DNA of 64,000 nucleotides, from assembly GCA_030998015.1 (NCBI GenBank), contig JARWMV010000004.1, positions 310,001 through 374,000 on the forward strand, in the 5' to 3' direction. This DNA is from Ceratorhiza oryzae-sativae (lineage: Eukaryota; Basidiomycota; Agaricomycetes; Cantharellales; Ceratobasidiaceae). Shown here in pieces: positions 22,574 to 35,164 of the stretch. The translations under genes were made by a program, and so were the position numbers. Position 1 is the first letter of the stretch. Each line of letters begins with the position of its first letter. Under the pieces are notes generated by a model, which saw only the letters and a list, made by a program, of their open reading frames with translations, was not told the DNA's origin and made no database searches.

Positions 22574-23731
22574 TACCTGCTCTGAGATGATGCAAGCAGT
22601 GTAATGAAGGTGAGAAGTGGAGGAGATGTGCATCTGGATGGTTACATGGCTCATGTAACCATTCAACAATACAGGAAAATCCTGGTCACATTACATTTTT
22701 CCTTGACTCATCCTCAAACCACACTAAGTCAGTACACAGATTATTGCAATGATAATAATGAGTAAAAAGGCAAAGAATAATGCCATAATTGTCAGAAAAT
22801 TGTTGCTTTCAAACATTACATGAGACACAATGCTTGGCCTCAACCATGGCCATTGCCTAATCCAGCAGAGCACTCAAAAGAGGGACACAAAACAAAATTT
22901 ACTGGAATTGGCCAATCAATAAGTCATTAATTGGGCAAAAATGAAACAAAACTCACAAGTTGCTTGACATCCATTCATTGAGCCACTTGCACTCATCTCT
23001 TGTATCAAGAAAAATGCCCCTTGCTCCTCACCCCCTCTTTGCAACCATGATGGCTGGAAATATCCCAAAATATGCAAGTTAAATGTACTCTGTCACTATC
23101 AAAATGCTCTTGCTAATTAGGGTTAAGCCAAATTATCATGCATGTGACAGTAATCACTATAGTGGACCAGCAGTACACATAGTCCAATGTGTTAGGTAGG
23201 GTACAAAAGGATGTTGGTTGGTTGTGCCTATGAACCTTGGTGGCTATGAGGTATATAGGCCACCTGTCCATGACATTACAATGTATTAACATGTTAGCAT
23301 TGTAGTATATTTCAGTACATGTAGTACTCTGGTACTGCAGCATGCATTGCACCATTGGTGGATCATTGCTGGTAGTGCAATCACAGCCTCAGGTTTCACT
23401 TTGTATTCATTTGTACTACTTGATTACTGCTGGAGAATCCATGGTTTTACTGATGCAACACATCCAGATAACCAAGGTGTTGTTGTTTCATCCAAGCACT
23501 CTAGAGATTCACACCTGTTGTAATAACAGTGGCAATTAGCATTGAGAATATTGTGTATGCCACCAAGACAAAGTGTGGCTGTGTCACTCAGCAAAGTCAT
23601 CTGATTAAACAATTGTAAACAAGTACTCCATACCTACTGCCTACCATCATCTCTGAACATTTCATTAACCATTTCTCACAGTTGCTAAATATTCTGAAGT
23701 TGAGAATCCCTGATTCAAGCCAGGCTGTAGC
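22574..23731. other. Non-coding stretch upstream of the MULE region
   Basis: No gene supported. Several short frames on both strands (for example near 23113-23355 and 23342-23539) lack motifs and overlap each other. It may include the 5' end of the MULE at 23732, but no terminal inverted repeat was identified. Confidence 0.4.
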
Positions 23732-24322
23732 ATGTCCTTTAGATCTTTCAAGGTAAATGAATGCCAGATTATGGTATGGTACACCTACTTAGCAGTCATA
23801 GGAAAACATGATCAAAGGATCCAAATCTTGCTGTGGTCACCCAAAGCACATGCTCAAACCTATTTCTGTAGTGACCAACCCAGTTGCTTCAGTTTCTACC
23901 CCCAAGCACCATTCCAGAACCCCATGCACAGCACCTCACCTGCCTCACCCAATTGTTTGCATTCTGAAATATCTGGAGAGTCTATTTCACCATCTACACT
24001 GGCACGCCATCTGCTTGTTCAAGAGGAAACTGTAGAGCCATTGCCTGGATCAAGTCCTATTGGTGAGGGTGGTCATGCACTGGATGGACTTAGACTTCAA
24101 AAATTAACATTTGGCAAAGATTGGAGGGAGGCTTCTGTGATTGATACTTTGCATTTGCCAAAGTGGTTTGAGAAACAGGTCTGGCTTTTTCATGGTGGCT
24201 CCACTACTGAAAGCTTATCACATGTACAGAAAAATGACTATAATGTCAAAGAGTACCATGAGACTGCCTCTGTTGGCCTTGACTGCATTGATATGCCTGC
24301 AGATGAGTCAAAGGATGTATGA
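23732..24322 (+). pseudogene. N-terminal part of MULE-like gene (tentative)
   Basis: A 196-codon frame, Ser/Pro-rich in its first half (HSTSPASPNCLHSEISGESI) and more structured at the end (KLTFGKDWREASVIDTLHLP). It lies directly upstream of the MULE transposase core on the same strand. Further coding-like sequence in a shifted frame follows at 24330-24600. I attach it to the transposase by position only. Confidence 0.35.
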
Positions 24323-24649
24323 GCACACAGATTTACCTTGCAAAGGCAGCCTGGATTGTCTGACAAGGTCAGGACAAAACTTGCAACCAAGCAGGCTGTG
24401 GTTTGGCATGCACAGTAAACTTGTGCTCGCACTTGCCAGTGTATTCCTGTAAGTGATATGGCAAACACTACTCAGATACTGGGTGTGGAAGTTATTAACC
24501 TGGATGAATCTCATGAACTGGAGACCTATCCCAAGTCTAATCCTGGCAAATCAAAAAGTGGATGTACCTCCATCACACCTGGCATACAACATTGCCCTGT
24601 TTGGTAACATGTATGTGTCTGCTAGTGATACCTTCAAAGTATTAATTTG

Positions 24650-26990
24650 ATGATATCTAGCTTGAGATATATGCCAACAATCTCAAAGATGTGCACATTT
24701 GGATGAAGTATAACCATAAAGATGCTGTGGAGGGTGTATTGGCCTGGTCTTGCCACATCCATCTCCAAGCTGTAAACCTCTCTCACAATGAAGGAGCCAC
24801 TGCTGGCCAAATAATGAAATGTGAGTGCAAGCAAATATATTCAACTTGCATGATAATGATTTTCCAGCATTGCTCCCACACCTCACCAAGAGGAACAGCC
24901 CAAATGCAGTACCTGACACTACAGAAAGCCAACTGTTCAAGATATCCTGAACATAATGCCTGCATCTCAGCATCACCAGCACTATGCAAAGAATGCATTT
25001 GCATCTCTATCTATATTTGCTGAAAAGAATCCAGATTGTGTATTTTTGTGGGTGAGGTGTACTATGTGATCCACTAACTTTAATGCTGTTGTGTCAACCT
25101 TCAGATATCAGCCTTATGATGTGGATGGGTCTCAGAAACTCATGTGTGCTATCAGTGATGAATTCTGTCTTGGCTCAGCATTGCTATATGCTGATACAAC
25201 TGGGTTGTTCATGGATGCAACTTGGCATGGGATGAATCATAACTATGCACCAACAACCTTTCTTTTGGCAGTCACAGACAAAGGTCATGCCACTCCAGGT
25301 GAGTGATCTTGCCTGTACAAATCTTTGGCACTTAAATTATCAGTAACTAGTTGCAGTGCTTCTGAGTCAAGATGTTCAAGTGTCAACCTTAGAACTATTC
25401 TTGAAAGCATGGAAGTGCAAGATTCAGTCATTTGCCACCAAAGTATCATCAGGTGCAGTGATTCACAGAGGTCTGGAGGAGCTAACCATGAATGATGCAT
25501 TGATTAGGTATGGTGCTTTCAGGCTGGAGTGCAGATGATGCCAGCAAAATTCAACTGGCTGCTACCAAAGCCATTGACAATAGTTGGCATCCAGCATTTG
25601 TCATGATTGATAAGGATAGAGCAGAGTGTAAGGCATCACAACATGGTAAGTATGAAACATAATTATTGGTGGTGGAGCATTGACAGGTTTTGTCCGTTTT
25701 CCCATTCTCTGCTGTTTGAGTCTGCCAATTTCATGCAGTTCAAGCAATTCTGTGGTGGCTGCATGCATTACATACTTATGTCCTGGAATCAAATCCAAAA
25801 AATCCATAAAAAAGCAAGCAGACATTCACAGTCCCAGAAGCAGTTCACTCTAGTATACTATGACTTTTCCAATACACACAAAGATGCCAAAATGCAGAGG
25901 AGTTTAGCACTTATCTTGATGCATTTAACTTGGGCCTTCAAAATATTTGCAAACAACACAAAGAATCCAAACAGTACCATACCATTTGTGAACACTTCAA
26001 GAGCAACTTCTGGTGCTCAGAGTGGCAAGGTTAGCTCATGCAATTTTCTGGCAGTTGTTGTGAAATTGATCATGCAATTAGACTGCATGACAGATATTGG
26101 ATTACCTACTGGGCATACTCACAATAAAATCCTAAGCACTAACAACTTTGCTGAGAGCTTCATCAAGACATTCAAACACACTATGCTGGGCATGCAATGC
26201 AACAAATGTGTTGATGCACTAGTTTTCATCATTGCAGATCTGTTACTACCATTTTACCAAATCTGGAAAAACAACACTGTGTGGCACACAAAAGAACATG
26301 TTGAGGTCACACACAATGGATACCAGATATGGAGTATAGGATTTGTGAAGCAGTTGGAGAGTACAGTGGAGTTTCAGGTTGATGACATGATTAGGTATTG
26401 TATTTGCCTAGTTCTATGATTGACTTCTGATAGTCCATGAAGTCAAAAGGCTCACAGATTCAAGGTCACTTGGGGCAGCTCAGCTGAGCCAGCATGCTCT
26501 TGCACAACATTTGGTCAAAGTGGGAAAATATGCCAACACATGTGGGCAGTCAAGCTATTTAGCCATCATGGTCCAATTCACAGCTGGGCTGGTGAGTAAA
26601 ACTTGTAAATTAATGACAAATAATGCTGATTCATAATGTGAATTTCATTAGAATCCACTAGAATGAGGCTCAATGAGAAAGCCTTTTCAGTCAAAGATCT
26701 CTACAGGCATCATGAACCTTTACCAGAAGAGAATACACCACTGGATGATAACTTTCCCAAGATTGTGAGGAAATGGGAACAGAATGGTGAAGATCTGGTA
26801 TCAGCATCATATGAAGATATTGCAACCCAGTCACACAATCAGCCAAGCTTGTGACAGCCTCCATCAACCCCAAAGTCTGAGGCTTCAATCAAATCTTCAT
26901 CCAGCTCTGAAGAGAACTTAAAATTCACTCCTAGCAAAGTGAACATTGGTGGTTGCCCCCAGAAATAGTCACCAATACAACCTACTCACA
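24650..26990 (+). pseudogene. MULE-type DDE transposase with SWIM zinc finger
   Basis: The coding segments are separated by likely introns, for example GTGAG at about 25300 and GTAAGT at about 25647. An N-terminal part near 24670-24830 reads KDVHIWMKYNHKDAVEGVLA. The DDE-like core follows, with GLFMDATWHGMNHNYAP (about 25205) and PAFVMIDKDRAECKASQ (about 25590). An Asn/Glu motif, NNFAESFIKTFKHTMLG, lies at about 26140. A SWIM-type zinc finger with a CSC...CQHMW pattern (about 26487-26548) comes last. This order is typical of Mutator-like transposases with SWIM fingers (family knowledge). Several shifts and a stop near 25080 suggest a degenerate copy, although exon modelling without transcripts is uncertain. 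No terminal inverted repeats were found. Confidence 0.65.
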
Positions 26991-27028
26991 AACAGACTTA
27001 TTGAGAAGCCCTGGATCCTTCAAGTCCA

Positions 27029-28080
27029 GTGATGTTCTGCAAAACTAGGTCCAAAAATGAGGCTTCACCTGTCAATATAACCTCAGGAAAATCTCACAAT
27101 ATGAGGTCTGTCAAAGCCCAGGCAGCTGCATCTCCTCCAGTAACTTTTGAAGCTGCACTCAATATTGAAGACTACCAATTGTGTCAATCCAACTATGATA
27201 GCTGGAATGATATATGGTACCAGCTTCACTTTGAAGAGGCAAATCTTGCTGCAGAGATGATTTCACAGCTAAGCTTGACACTTGGACTTGGTGCCTATGT
27301 GATTGCAGATCAAGGTGATAACCTCAGCTTCTTCCTCAATGCCATTGAGGCTGGGCCTGCCCAGAACAGAGAAGAGGTCTTGGTGAGATATACAAATTGT
27401 TACAAAAAACAGTGTCAGACTAATGAATCACAGGCTCAACTTGATCCAGCATGCTTACTGGCTCAGATTTTGATAGATTCCCCATCACCAGAGCACCTGA
27501 AGCATCTGATTGTGTTTCAATTGAAACATCAGCATTGGAGACTTATCCATTTCAAAGTGGAGCAGTTTATTGTCAGCATCATTGACTCACTCCCTGAAAG
27601 TCATTGTTGACAACCTCAAATATCAGAGCTTGGAATCTACATTAAACTTCTAGAGATCATGGGCATACCAACTCATCCCAGACAGGTAAGTATAGCATTT
27701 CACTGTACCATATTGTGCTAACAGATACAAACCCTTCCAAGGTACAGTGGCAACTGCAACACATTGCCACTGGACATCAACCAATTCTCCAGCAAAGCTA
27801 CACAGTGGCCAACTTGCCATGTGGGTTTTGGATGCTCATCTATGCTATAATTTCTGTCATGGACACCCCAATCAAGAGCCAAATACACCTAGGAAATGTG
27901 AAGAAGGTTCTGAAATCACTACTGGTAGACTACAGGACAAATCCTCAAGGTGGTTTGACTCAAGATACAGTTGTTGCTTGCCTTGACAATCTAGTCCCCA
28001 ACATACATGCACAGTTTGCACATCTAGAGCATTTACAAGTAGTAGGTTTGGATGCCATTCAAATGCTGAATAGCTATTAA
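27029..28080 (+). CDS. N-terminal exons of the Ulp1/RTC4-like gene (tentative)
   Basis: Two open stretches, at 27029-27610 and 27715-28080, are separated by sequence with a plausible intron (CAGGTAAG near 27685). The first reads AALNIEDYQLCQSNYDSWND and SQLSLTLGLGAYVIADQGDN. The second reads TLQ-poor, helix-rich protein. No catalytic motif is visible. They lie between the transposase and the C48 peptidase exons on the same strand and probably form the N-terminal region of that gene. They could instead be the C-terminal extension of the transposase gene. Confidence 0.4.
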
Positions 28081-28323
28081 ATTATTTCTCAGTGGGCACC
28101 CAAAGTTCCAGAAGGACCTAGCAACTCAGCATTCAATTTGGTGCATGACAATAATTTGATTGATGAAACAAATTTGAAGGTCCAAAAAACCAGGTTGACA
28201 TCAAAACTGGTAATGTAAAATCACTCTATTATACAGACTTCAAATTGAAAAGATTGTAGGAAAAAGGTTCCTGGAATGCAAAGGCTCTCACACAAGCTGA
28301 GCAGCTGAGGGTAAGATATTTCT

Positions 28324-29633
28324 TTGTCTGAAGAAATTGACCTAATCACAATCCATCAGCTGAACAAGTTCCACCTTTTGCCAAGGGACCATTACTCACA
28401 CTATAAGTGTGGCAGCCTAAGGATTTCTCACTCCCACCTGGCCTGTCTTCAAGAAAAACACTGGATGACATCAGTTCTTATTGACTTCCTGTGCCAATTG
28501 GCCACCAGCACTGAATCTCATTTATGGTGTCTCCCAACATCCTTCATGCCACAACTAAAGGGGTCCTACAAGCATGTTTCTAGACTTCAACCATATGGCT
28601 GTGTCAACAAGGTAAGATGAATATTATTAGTGGTTTGATGACCTGCTCATCACCACCATCTATAGGAACCTGTCAGTATTTTGGGAGACATCAAGTGTAT
28701 CTTCATTCCTTTCAATAAGCCTATAGTAGCCATGAAGAGTCTACCCTCCACTATTTCAGCCCTTGCTCAGGATGAATTGGGAACTCATTGGGCAGCCATC
28801 ATGATCTATCCACCACTCAAAAAGGTGGTATATAAGTCCAGTCTTTTGGATAGAGAAGCTGGAGGAAAAGCAATCCAGGTATGAAGCATTATGGAACTCC
28901 TTACTGCCTTATTAATCATCATTGTATAGCTAATCAAGTACTATCTGAGCCAGTTGGGAATGTCCAGGAAATCTGACAAAGGGAAATACTCAGAGGATGC
29001 TTGGGTATTTTCTCATAGCAGAGGTGAGTAATAATTATACTTGGTAGTAGACAGCACTAACTTTGATTAACTAAGAGTACACCTCAGCAATCAAATACAT
29101 ATGACTGTAGTGCATATGTTATCTCCTACATGCTTGAGTGTCAACTTGGCTTTGATCTACTCTGGTTAGACTGGCAGATCAGCATGCTTAGAGCTCAGAT
29201 GGCCATCCAAATACTAGAAGGGAATTTGGCATTCAAGAACTTGGTTGAACCCATTGGATTTCCAGATCATATACCTGCACCAAAATTCTATGTTTCAACA
29301 ACTCCCAATCACAAAAGGCACCAATCTCAGACACCCACAACATCTCCTGAGGCTTCCCTGCATGTCAAACTCAATGTACCTGCAAAAGCTCACCCAGTTA
29401 AACATTGCACTTCAAAACAGCTGAAGCAAGCTCCATTTCAAGGCCAATTAGCATCCAGAAGCCAGGGTGCAGATGATCAGCAAGCAACTGCATCTGTTGA
29501 TTTGGTTCATATGGAGAAGCTCATGGCATTCCAACCAATGTCCACATCAAGTGACCCCAATGAAGCAAAAGATGTTGATCCAGGTGAGTATAGTCATTTG
29601 GGGTACATGCAAAATTAATTTTGGATTGTAGAT
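28324..29633 (+). CDS. Ulp1-like C48 cysteine peptidase exons
   Basis: Exons ending at 28611, 28878, 29023 and 29583 are separated by introns 28612-28665, 28879-28929 and 29024-29075, all GT-AG and 51-54 nt. The first domain part reads LQEKHWMTSVLIDFLC. The catalytic His lies in DELGTHWAAIMIYPP (about 28772-28816), and the Gln and Cys in TPQQSNTYDCSAYVISYM (about 29079-29132). These match the His, Gln and Cys of Ulp1/SENP-type SUMO peptidases. The usual Asp after the His is not obvious (VVYKSSL). One exon junction near 29023/29076 is out of phase by one base, which may be an indel or a misjudged splice site. Ulp1 domains are often carried by MULE and KDZ-type transposons. Confidence 0.6.
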
Positions 29634-30354
29634 TCATTGTGCCCTTTTTGCAACTGTAACATCCCAGAAGATTTTCAAAGGAGCTTCAGGTTGAAGCTAA
29701 AGGAGTACTTGCCCCTCAGTGTCCCTTCAAACATCAGGCTAACATTAATGCACAATGTCCAAAAGCTGGAAAGGTTCTAGCTGTCCATGAGTTCTGCAAG
29801 TGGCATAACACAGAAACAAAGTGCTCTATCTGGGAAGATGCACCTCAGCCAAAATCAATCAATCACAAGAACCTCCCAAGGCAAATTCACAAGCTTGTGC
29901 CACATCTCCAATCAATCTGTGCTGCTCCTTCATCCTCACATCCATTCCAGTTGAGTAAGGAGTTCTGGGAAAACCATAGGAAGGTATATGTGATCAGTGC
30001 AAGAGGCATGTTTGAGGTATTTCAGCTAACTGGTTGGTCATAGTAAGCATTTATTTTTGATGATGAATCTGCAAATTTCATGACATGCTTTTGAGTAGCT
30101 ATGGGGAGGAGGGCATTACAATAATCTTTGAGGTCTTACAAAAGCTATTTGAAAAGGAGATTCTGGTCATCAACTGGGCTTGATGGGCACCTATTGACCA
30201 CAAAGGCTTTGCACTTCAACATGTCATAATTCCAGAGGTTCTACTTGGCCTAGTGATGGAGGACATGACAATCAGTTATGCAGAAGCAATCAAGGTTATG
30301 GATGAAAGCAAAGAGTATGGCAATGCTGGCTTCACAAGCTTGGAGGCTCAATGA
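29634..30354 (+). CDS. RTC4-like C-terminal domain
   Basis: The sequence opens with a CPFCNCNIPEDF zinc-binding motif (about 29641) and a helix-rich stretch. It later reads YGEEGITIIFEVLQKLFEKE (about 30101-30160) and HVIIPEVLLGLVMEDM (about 30219-30269), ending at TGA 30352-30354. This pattern resembles the RTC4-like domain common in basidiomycete proteins of unknown role. It follows the C48 exons after an apparent intron starting at 29584 and is probably their C-terminus. One in-frame stop near 30181 suggests decay or an unrecognised intron. Confidence 0.5.
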
Positions 30355-30363
30355 CTGGCATGT

Positions 30364-32977
30364 TGTTACGGGTCAGGGTATACTTGAATATCTAGAGCTT
30401 AAGCAAATGTAGATATGTTAGTATACACTAATTGTACTCAATACTTCTTAGACTAGAGTAAGAAGGCTCAAAGTAGTTGCAATGCAATCAAGTAACACTC
30501 AGGGTAGTCTTAATCTTTCACAGTGTAAACTGACTAATTTATAGGTATAAAGAGCAAGACTACTATGGTCAGGTTCCCTTTGATATCTTAAATGTAGTTC
30601 AGCCCTAGTCGCTTGGACTAACTGATACTAATCTTAATACTAGACTTAAGCAATAGCTTATAGGATAGATGGTGGGCTGCCTAATGCGTGTACTTCCTCA
30701 GCTACAGGTACTTAGATTTCCTCTAATAGCTGGTACTTAATGTCACGCTTGTTATGGATCACTAACATTTTCTATTATTTTAGTCTGCTCAGCCAACAAG
30801 CGATGCCTCTGTAATTAAATTGTGAAATACTCGAATTTGTATGCGCTCTGAATTGTACTATTTACTGTTCCATTAAATATTACAAAATTCCCGCTCTCCA
30901 ACGCATATTTTATTAAGTTTTTACGATAAGATCTCAGAGAGATACAGAGGTTGCGATATTTCCTCTTATCAGGAGATATTGATTACAACATCGCACCGCT
31001 CATATCTCGGCAACCGCTTACGCTATCAAAGCGATCTTGTGCTCTATCGATAGCCAATCTTCGGCGGTATCTGCTGCCCGAAGATCGTCGCGATCCACTG
31101 GATCCTCGCGCCGGAATGGCCCGAAGATCATTAGAATCTTACTGGACCATCAATCAAGATCTAATGACTCCAGTGAGTCAGGAGAGCTTCCCAAATTGAT
31201 CCAGAAGCTTCTCTGACTCACTTTATGACTCACTGAGATGTAGCCTCCATTCATTGCATGTATATACTATGATAATATGATCTACAAGCCAATAGCAGGT
31301 CTCAGATGCATCAATGCCTTTGATCCACACCCTGTCTTTACTCTTTTATCCTATACTGGGCTAGGGTGTACCCCAAGTATAGCAGTACCCTCTTTTGATG
31401 ATTGCACTGGCATGCATGTATCTATTTGGCTCTGGAATGCCCTCCTCAGGGTATAAAAGGACCTCCTCTGAGGCCCTTCCAGACCACCTCCCTCTACTCA
31501 ACCCAGACTGGTTATTGGTTTCTTTTCTCTTTCTATTTCTCTTGTCTGTGTGTGATTTCTTATATAACTAGTACTGAGGAATAAAGTACCATATTAGTTA
31601 TACTGTCTGAGACATTGTATCTTATATACAGAGATATATAAGGATACAATATTGCCTGATTGAGCGTGACATTAAGTACCAGCTATTAGAGGAAATCTAA
31701 GTACCTGTAGCTGAGGAAGTACACGCATTAGGCAGCCCACCATCTATCCTATAAGCTATCGCCTAAGCCTAGTATTAAGATTAGTATCAGTTAGTCCAAG
31801 CGACTAGGGCTGAACTACATTTAAGATATCTAAGGGAACCTGACCATAGTAGTCTTGCTCTTGATACCTATAAATTAGTCAGTTTTCACTGTGAAAGATT
31901 AAGACTACCTTGAGTGTTACTTGATCGCATTGCAACTATTTTGAGCCTTCTTACTCTAGTCTAAGAAGTATTGAGTACGATTAGTGTATACTAACATATC
32001 TACATTTGCTTAAGCTCTAGATATTCAAGTGTACCCTGACCCGTAACAATGCTCAATCAGGCAATATTGTATCCTTATATATCTCTGTATATAAGATACA
32101 ATGAATCAGACAGTATATAACTAATATGGTACTTTATTCCTCAGTACTAGTTATATAAGAAATCACACACAGACAAGAAAAATAGAAAGAGAAAAAGGAA
32201 ACCAATAACCAGTCTGGGTTGAGTAGAGGAGTGAAGGTGGTCTGGAAGGGCCTCAGAGGAGGTCCTTTTATACCCTGAGGAGGGCATTCCAGAGCCAAAT
32301 AGATACATGCATGCCAGTGCAATCATCAAAAGAGGGTACTGCTATACTTGGGGTACACCCTAGCCCAGTATAGGATAAAAGAGTAAAGACAGGGTGTGGA
32401 TCAAAGGCATTGATGCATCTGAGACCTGCTATTGGCTTGTAGATCATATTATCATAGTATATACATGTAATGAATGGAGGCTACATCTCAGTGAGTCATA
32501 AAGTGAGTCAGAGAAGCTTCTGGATCAATTTGGGAAGCTCTCCTGACTCACTGGAGTCATTAGATCTTGATTGATGGTCCAGTAAGATTCTAATGATCTT
32601 CGGGCCATTCCGGCGCGAGGATCCAGTGGATCGCGACGATCTTCGGGCAGCAGATACTGCCGAAGATTAGCTATCGATAGAGCATAAGATCGCTTTTATA
32701 GCGTAAGCGGTTGCCGAGATATGAGCGGTGCGATGTTGTAATCAATATCTCCTGATAAGAGGAAATATCGCAACCTCTGTATCTTTCTGAGATCTTATCG
32801 TAAAATCTTAATAAAATATGCGTTGGAGAGCGGGAATTTTGTACTATTTAATGGAATAGTAAATAGTACAATTCAGAGCGCATACAAATTCAAGTATTTC
32901 ACAAATTAATTACAGAGGCATTGCTTGAGGTTGGCAGAGCAGACTAAAATAATAGAAAATGTTAGTGATCCATAACA
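30364..32977 (-). mobile_element. Solo LTR-A (minus), split by a second LTR-A
   Basis: The two parts, 30364-30749 and 32049-32977, together make one reverse LTR-A. The perfect TSD CATGT flanks the whole (30359-30363 and 32978-32982), so the flanking host sequence is contiguous. The break falls at the insertion of the plus-strand solo LTR-A. Confidence 0.93.
30750..32048 (+). mobile_element. Solo LTR-A (plus) nested in LTR-A
   Basis: A complete 1299-bp LTR-A, TGTTATGG...CCGTAACA. Its flanks are ACGCT (30745-30749) and ATGCT (32049-32053), a 5-bp TSD with one C/T difference. It is inserted head-to-head into the older minus-strand solo LTR. Confidence 0.92.
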
Positions 32978-32982
32978 CATGT

Positions 32983-34429
32983 ACTTGAAATATATGCAAT
33001 TGTATGTTGATGATACAGTTAGCAATGAAACTGGATGAATGTAACAAACCTGAAACCTGTGTGACTCAGTACTGTTGAACAGCTCCTGATAATGTTTCAT
33101 ATAATATGTGATTGATTTAGAATAAGAACTGAATAAATTCATAAACTTAGCATGATTATATCATCAATAAGTGGGATGTACATGGATCAACACAAGTGAT
33201 TTGTTTGTATGCTTTTCCAAAACATCATGTAATTACATGCCTATGTCAAACTTTTAATCAATACTCTCTTCCCCACACTCTATGACCATAGAGATTACAT
33301 GCAGCATCCTCTCTACCATGTTCTCTGGAAATAGCCCAGCCCAATTCCATGTTACTCTGTTTGAACTCACTCCAAGAGCTCAAGCATCTCAGAAGGGGGG
33401 GTATTGGTATGCCCCAAGCTATCACTTCACCCCTGCCTATATGTTTCAGTCAGGCTAAGATTGGGCATGGATGTGGGCCACTTGATCAGCTCAATATCAT
33501 TATCATTAAATCATTTGATGAAAACATTGGCTGTGAGGATGAGCATTATCCTGTTGATATACTACCTGTCTGAGTTCCAATTGCAAATGCTCATGACTGT
33601 GGCCCATCTATTTGCCCAAAATTTTCAGGCAGATTTCTTTGTTCAGTATTCTATCTATTTTTCACCCATAGCCTGTTCCTGCATAGTTTGGGCAACCCCA
33701 TAAGAGATATAGAGTCTGGCCTGAGGTTGTTTATCCATTTTTACTGACTGTGGTACACAGCACACAGAGTCCCAAAGTGTGGACTTGGCTGTCCAGCAGC
33801 ACCAGTGGGCCACATTCCTTTTTGGGACCTACCTTTTGTACCTTGTGATCACCAATTGGTTTTTTTTTAATTTTTGAATCAAGCCTATATGCATCAGAGC
33901 CAACAACCTGAACAAATATGACAACACCCCCCAACATCTGAGTCCTGGACTTGTTATAAGCTTGCAGAACAACTCCCTCTGTACAATGTTCATCTGTTTT
34001 CCAGGCTTGTTTATGGTGGATTACAGACTGTTCAGCACTTGCATGACTGGCTGTTGTAATTCATGTCTACAGAAGTGTGTTTTAGAATTTTCAAGCTGAA
34101 TCAATGTAGCTGCATCACCTTGGATCCACACCAAAATTGGTTAGAATGCACATTACTCTGCACCCTAAATGCTTCCATGTAAGGATTTGATGCTGATGTT
34201 CTGGCATTCATGCATCAAGGATAATTCAATTGCAGAACCACTGATTTATAAGCTGACACACTTGAGTGCCCATTGATGCCAGAATGCCAGAATATCAGCA
34301 TTAAATCCTTACTTCTACCTCCAAGGTGAAACAGCTCCTGCTCTTTGGTTAAATAACATTTCAGACACATCTCATAATCCCTCTGTCCTGGGTCACATAA
34401 TACCCCCAATGTTTCAAAGACCAACCTCC
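32983..34429. other. Non-coding stretch
   Basis: No supported gene. Overlapping short frames on both strands (for example 33349-33573 and 33404-33703) have no recognisable domain. It contains homopolymer runs (G near 33400, T near 33860). It is contiguous with the sequence before 30359 once the solo LTRs are ignored. Confidence 0.45.
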
Positions 34430-34628
34430 TGTCTACCAAATACTAAACCCCCATGGGTGAAATACTATCCCCCCCAGGGTGAAATATTCCTGCCCCATGG
34501 GTCAAATGCTAATTTCCCCTGGGTCAAATACTACTTCCCTCTGGATGACATATTATCTCCCCCTGGGTCAAATACCATACTCCCTTGGTCAAATACAGAA
34601 CTCTTTGGGTGAAATATAATATATCATG
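34430..34628 (+). repeat. Minisatellite with GGGTSAAATA core
   Basis: At least seven imperfect units of about 25-28 bp share GGGTCAAATAC or GGGTGAAATA followed by a C-rich stretch. The array continues at 42856-42938 after element B, which was inserted into it with the TSD TCATG. Confidence 0.75.
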
Positions 34629-35150
34629 TGTCATGGCCTAGACCATGACGAGGATTTTATTGTGATTTTCCTACATTTTATACATCTCTCTTTCTCGTAT
34701 TTTTTGGACAAGTCCTGTTTAATTGGATATATGCGTAGAATTACTTGCATGATCACATGACCTTGTTGTTGTTTATGTTCTGTTTGTACCTTCTGGAATA
34801 TTCTGTTACATGGCACCATTCTTACATTGTACAATAGTCATCTCACACCATATGTGTATTTGATATAGCTTGTTGTATGAATATATAAGGGAGAGTCTGA
34901 GAGCCTTAAGCCTCAGAACTCAACCTCCTGTTGTATCCTTCTACTACCTGTGTGACTTACAGTCCACAGTCCCTGCCCAGCCCTCTTAAGGACAAGTGCA
35001 CCTACTTCCACATCCTTGTGTCTTATCGCACACTCCTTGTTGCACGTCTTCCCCTTGACATCATGACTTAGACCTCCAGCATTGTTGCCTATAGGTCTTC
35101 CATTGTCCCCTTAGATGTTTGGGTCATCCTTCCTGGTCATAGCTCTGACA
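34629..35150 (+). mobile_element. 5' LTR-B (522 bp)
   Basis: It starts TGTCATGGCCTAGACC and ends GCTCTGACA. TATATAAG lies at 34882-34889, and AGAACTCAACCT, the predicted RNA 5' end, at 34915-34926. A TCACATGA motif precedes a CTTGTTGTTGTT run near 34754. Differences from the 3' LTR are mostly C/T and G/A, many at CpG. Confidence 0.93.
34882..34926 (+). promoter_or_regulatory. TATA box and predicted self-primer, LTR-B
   Basis: TATATAAG (34882) is followed 33 nt later by AGAACTCAACCT (34915-34926). That stretch is exactly complementary to the PBS at 35153-35164. This spacing fits transcription starting at the primer stretch. Confidence 0.65.
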
Positions 35151-35152
35151 TT

Positions 35153-35164
35153 AGGTTGAGTTCT
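35153..35164 (+). promoter_or_regulatory. Self-primer-type PBS, element B
   Basis: AGGTTGAGTTCT starts 2 nt after the LTR end. It does not begin with TGG and is the perfect 12-nt complement of LTR positions 34915-34926. This matches the Tf1/sushi self-priming arrangement, in which the RNA 5' end folds back as the minus-strand primer. Confidence 0.7.

Noticed and set aside
31402..31584. 60-codon frames near the LTR-A TATA box (also 32134-32322)
   Set aside because: These are chance frames across the promoter and R region of LTR-A.
34430..34628. CRISPR array
   Set aside because: The units are imperfect and contiguous without unique spacers, in a fungal-type genome. It is a minisatellite.
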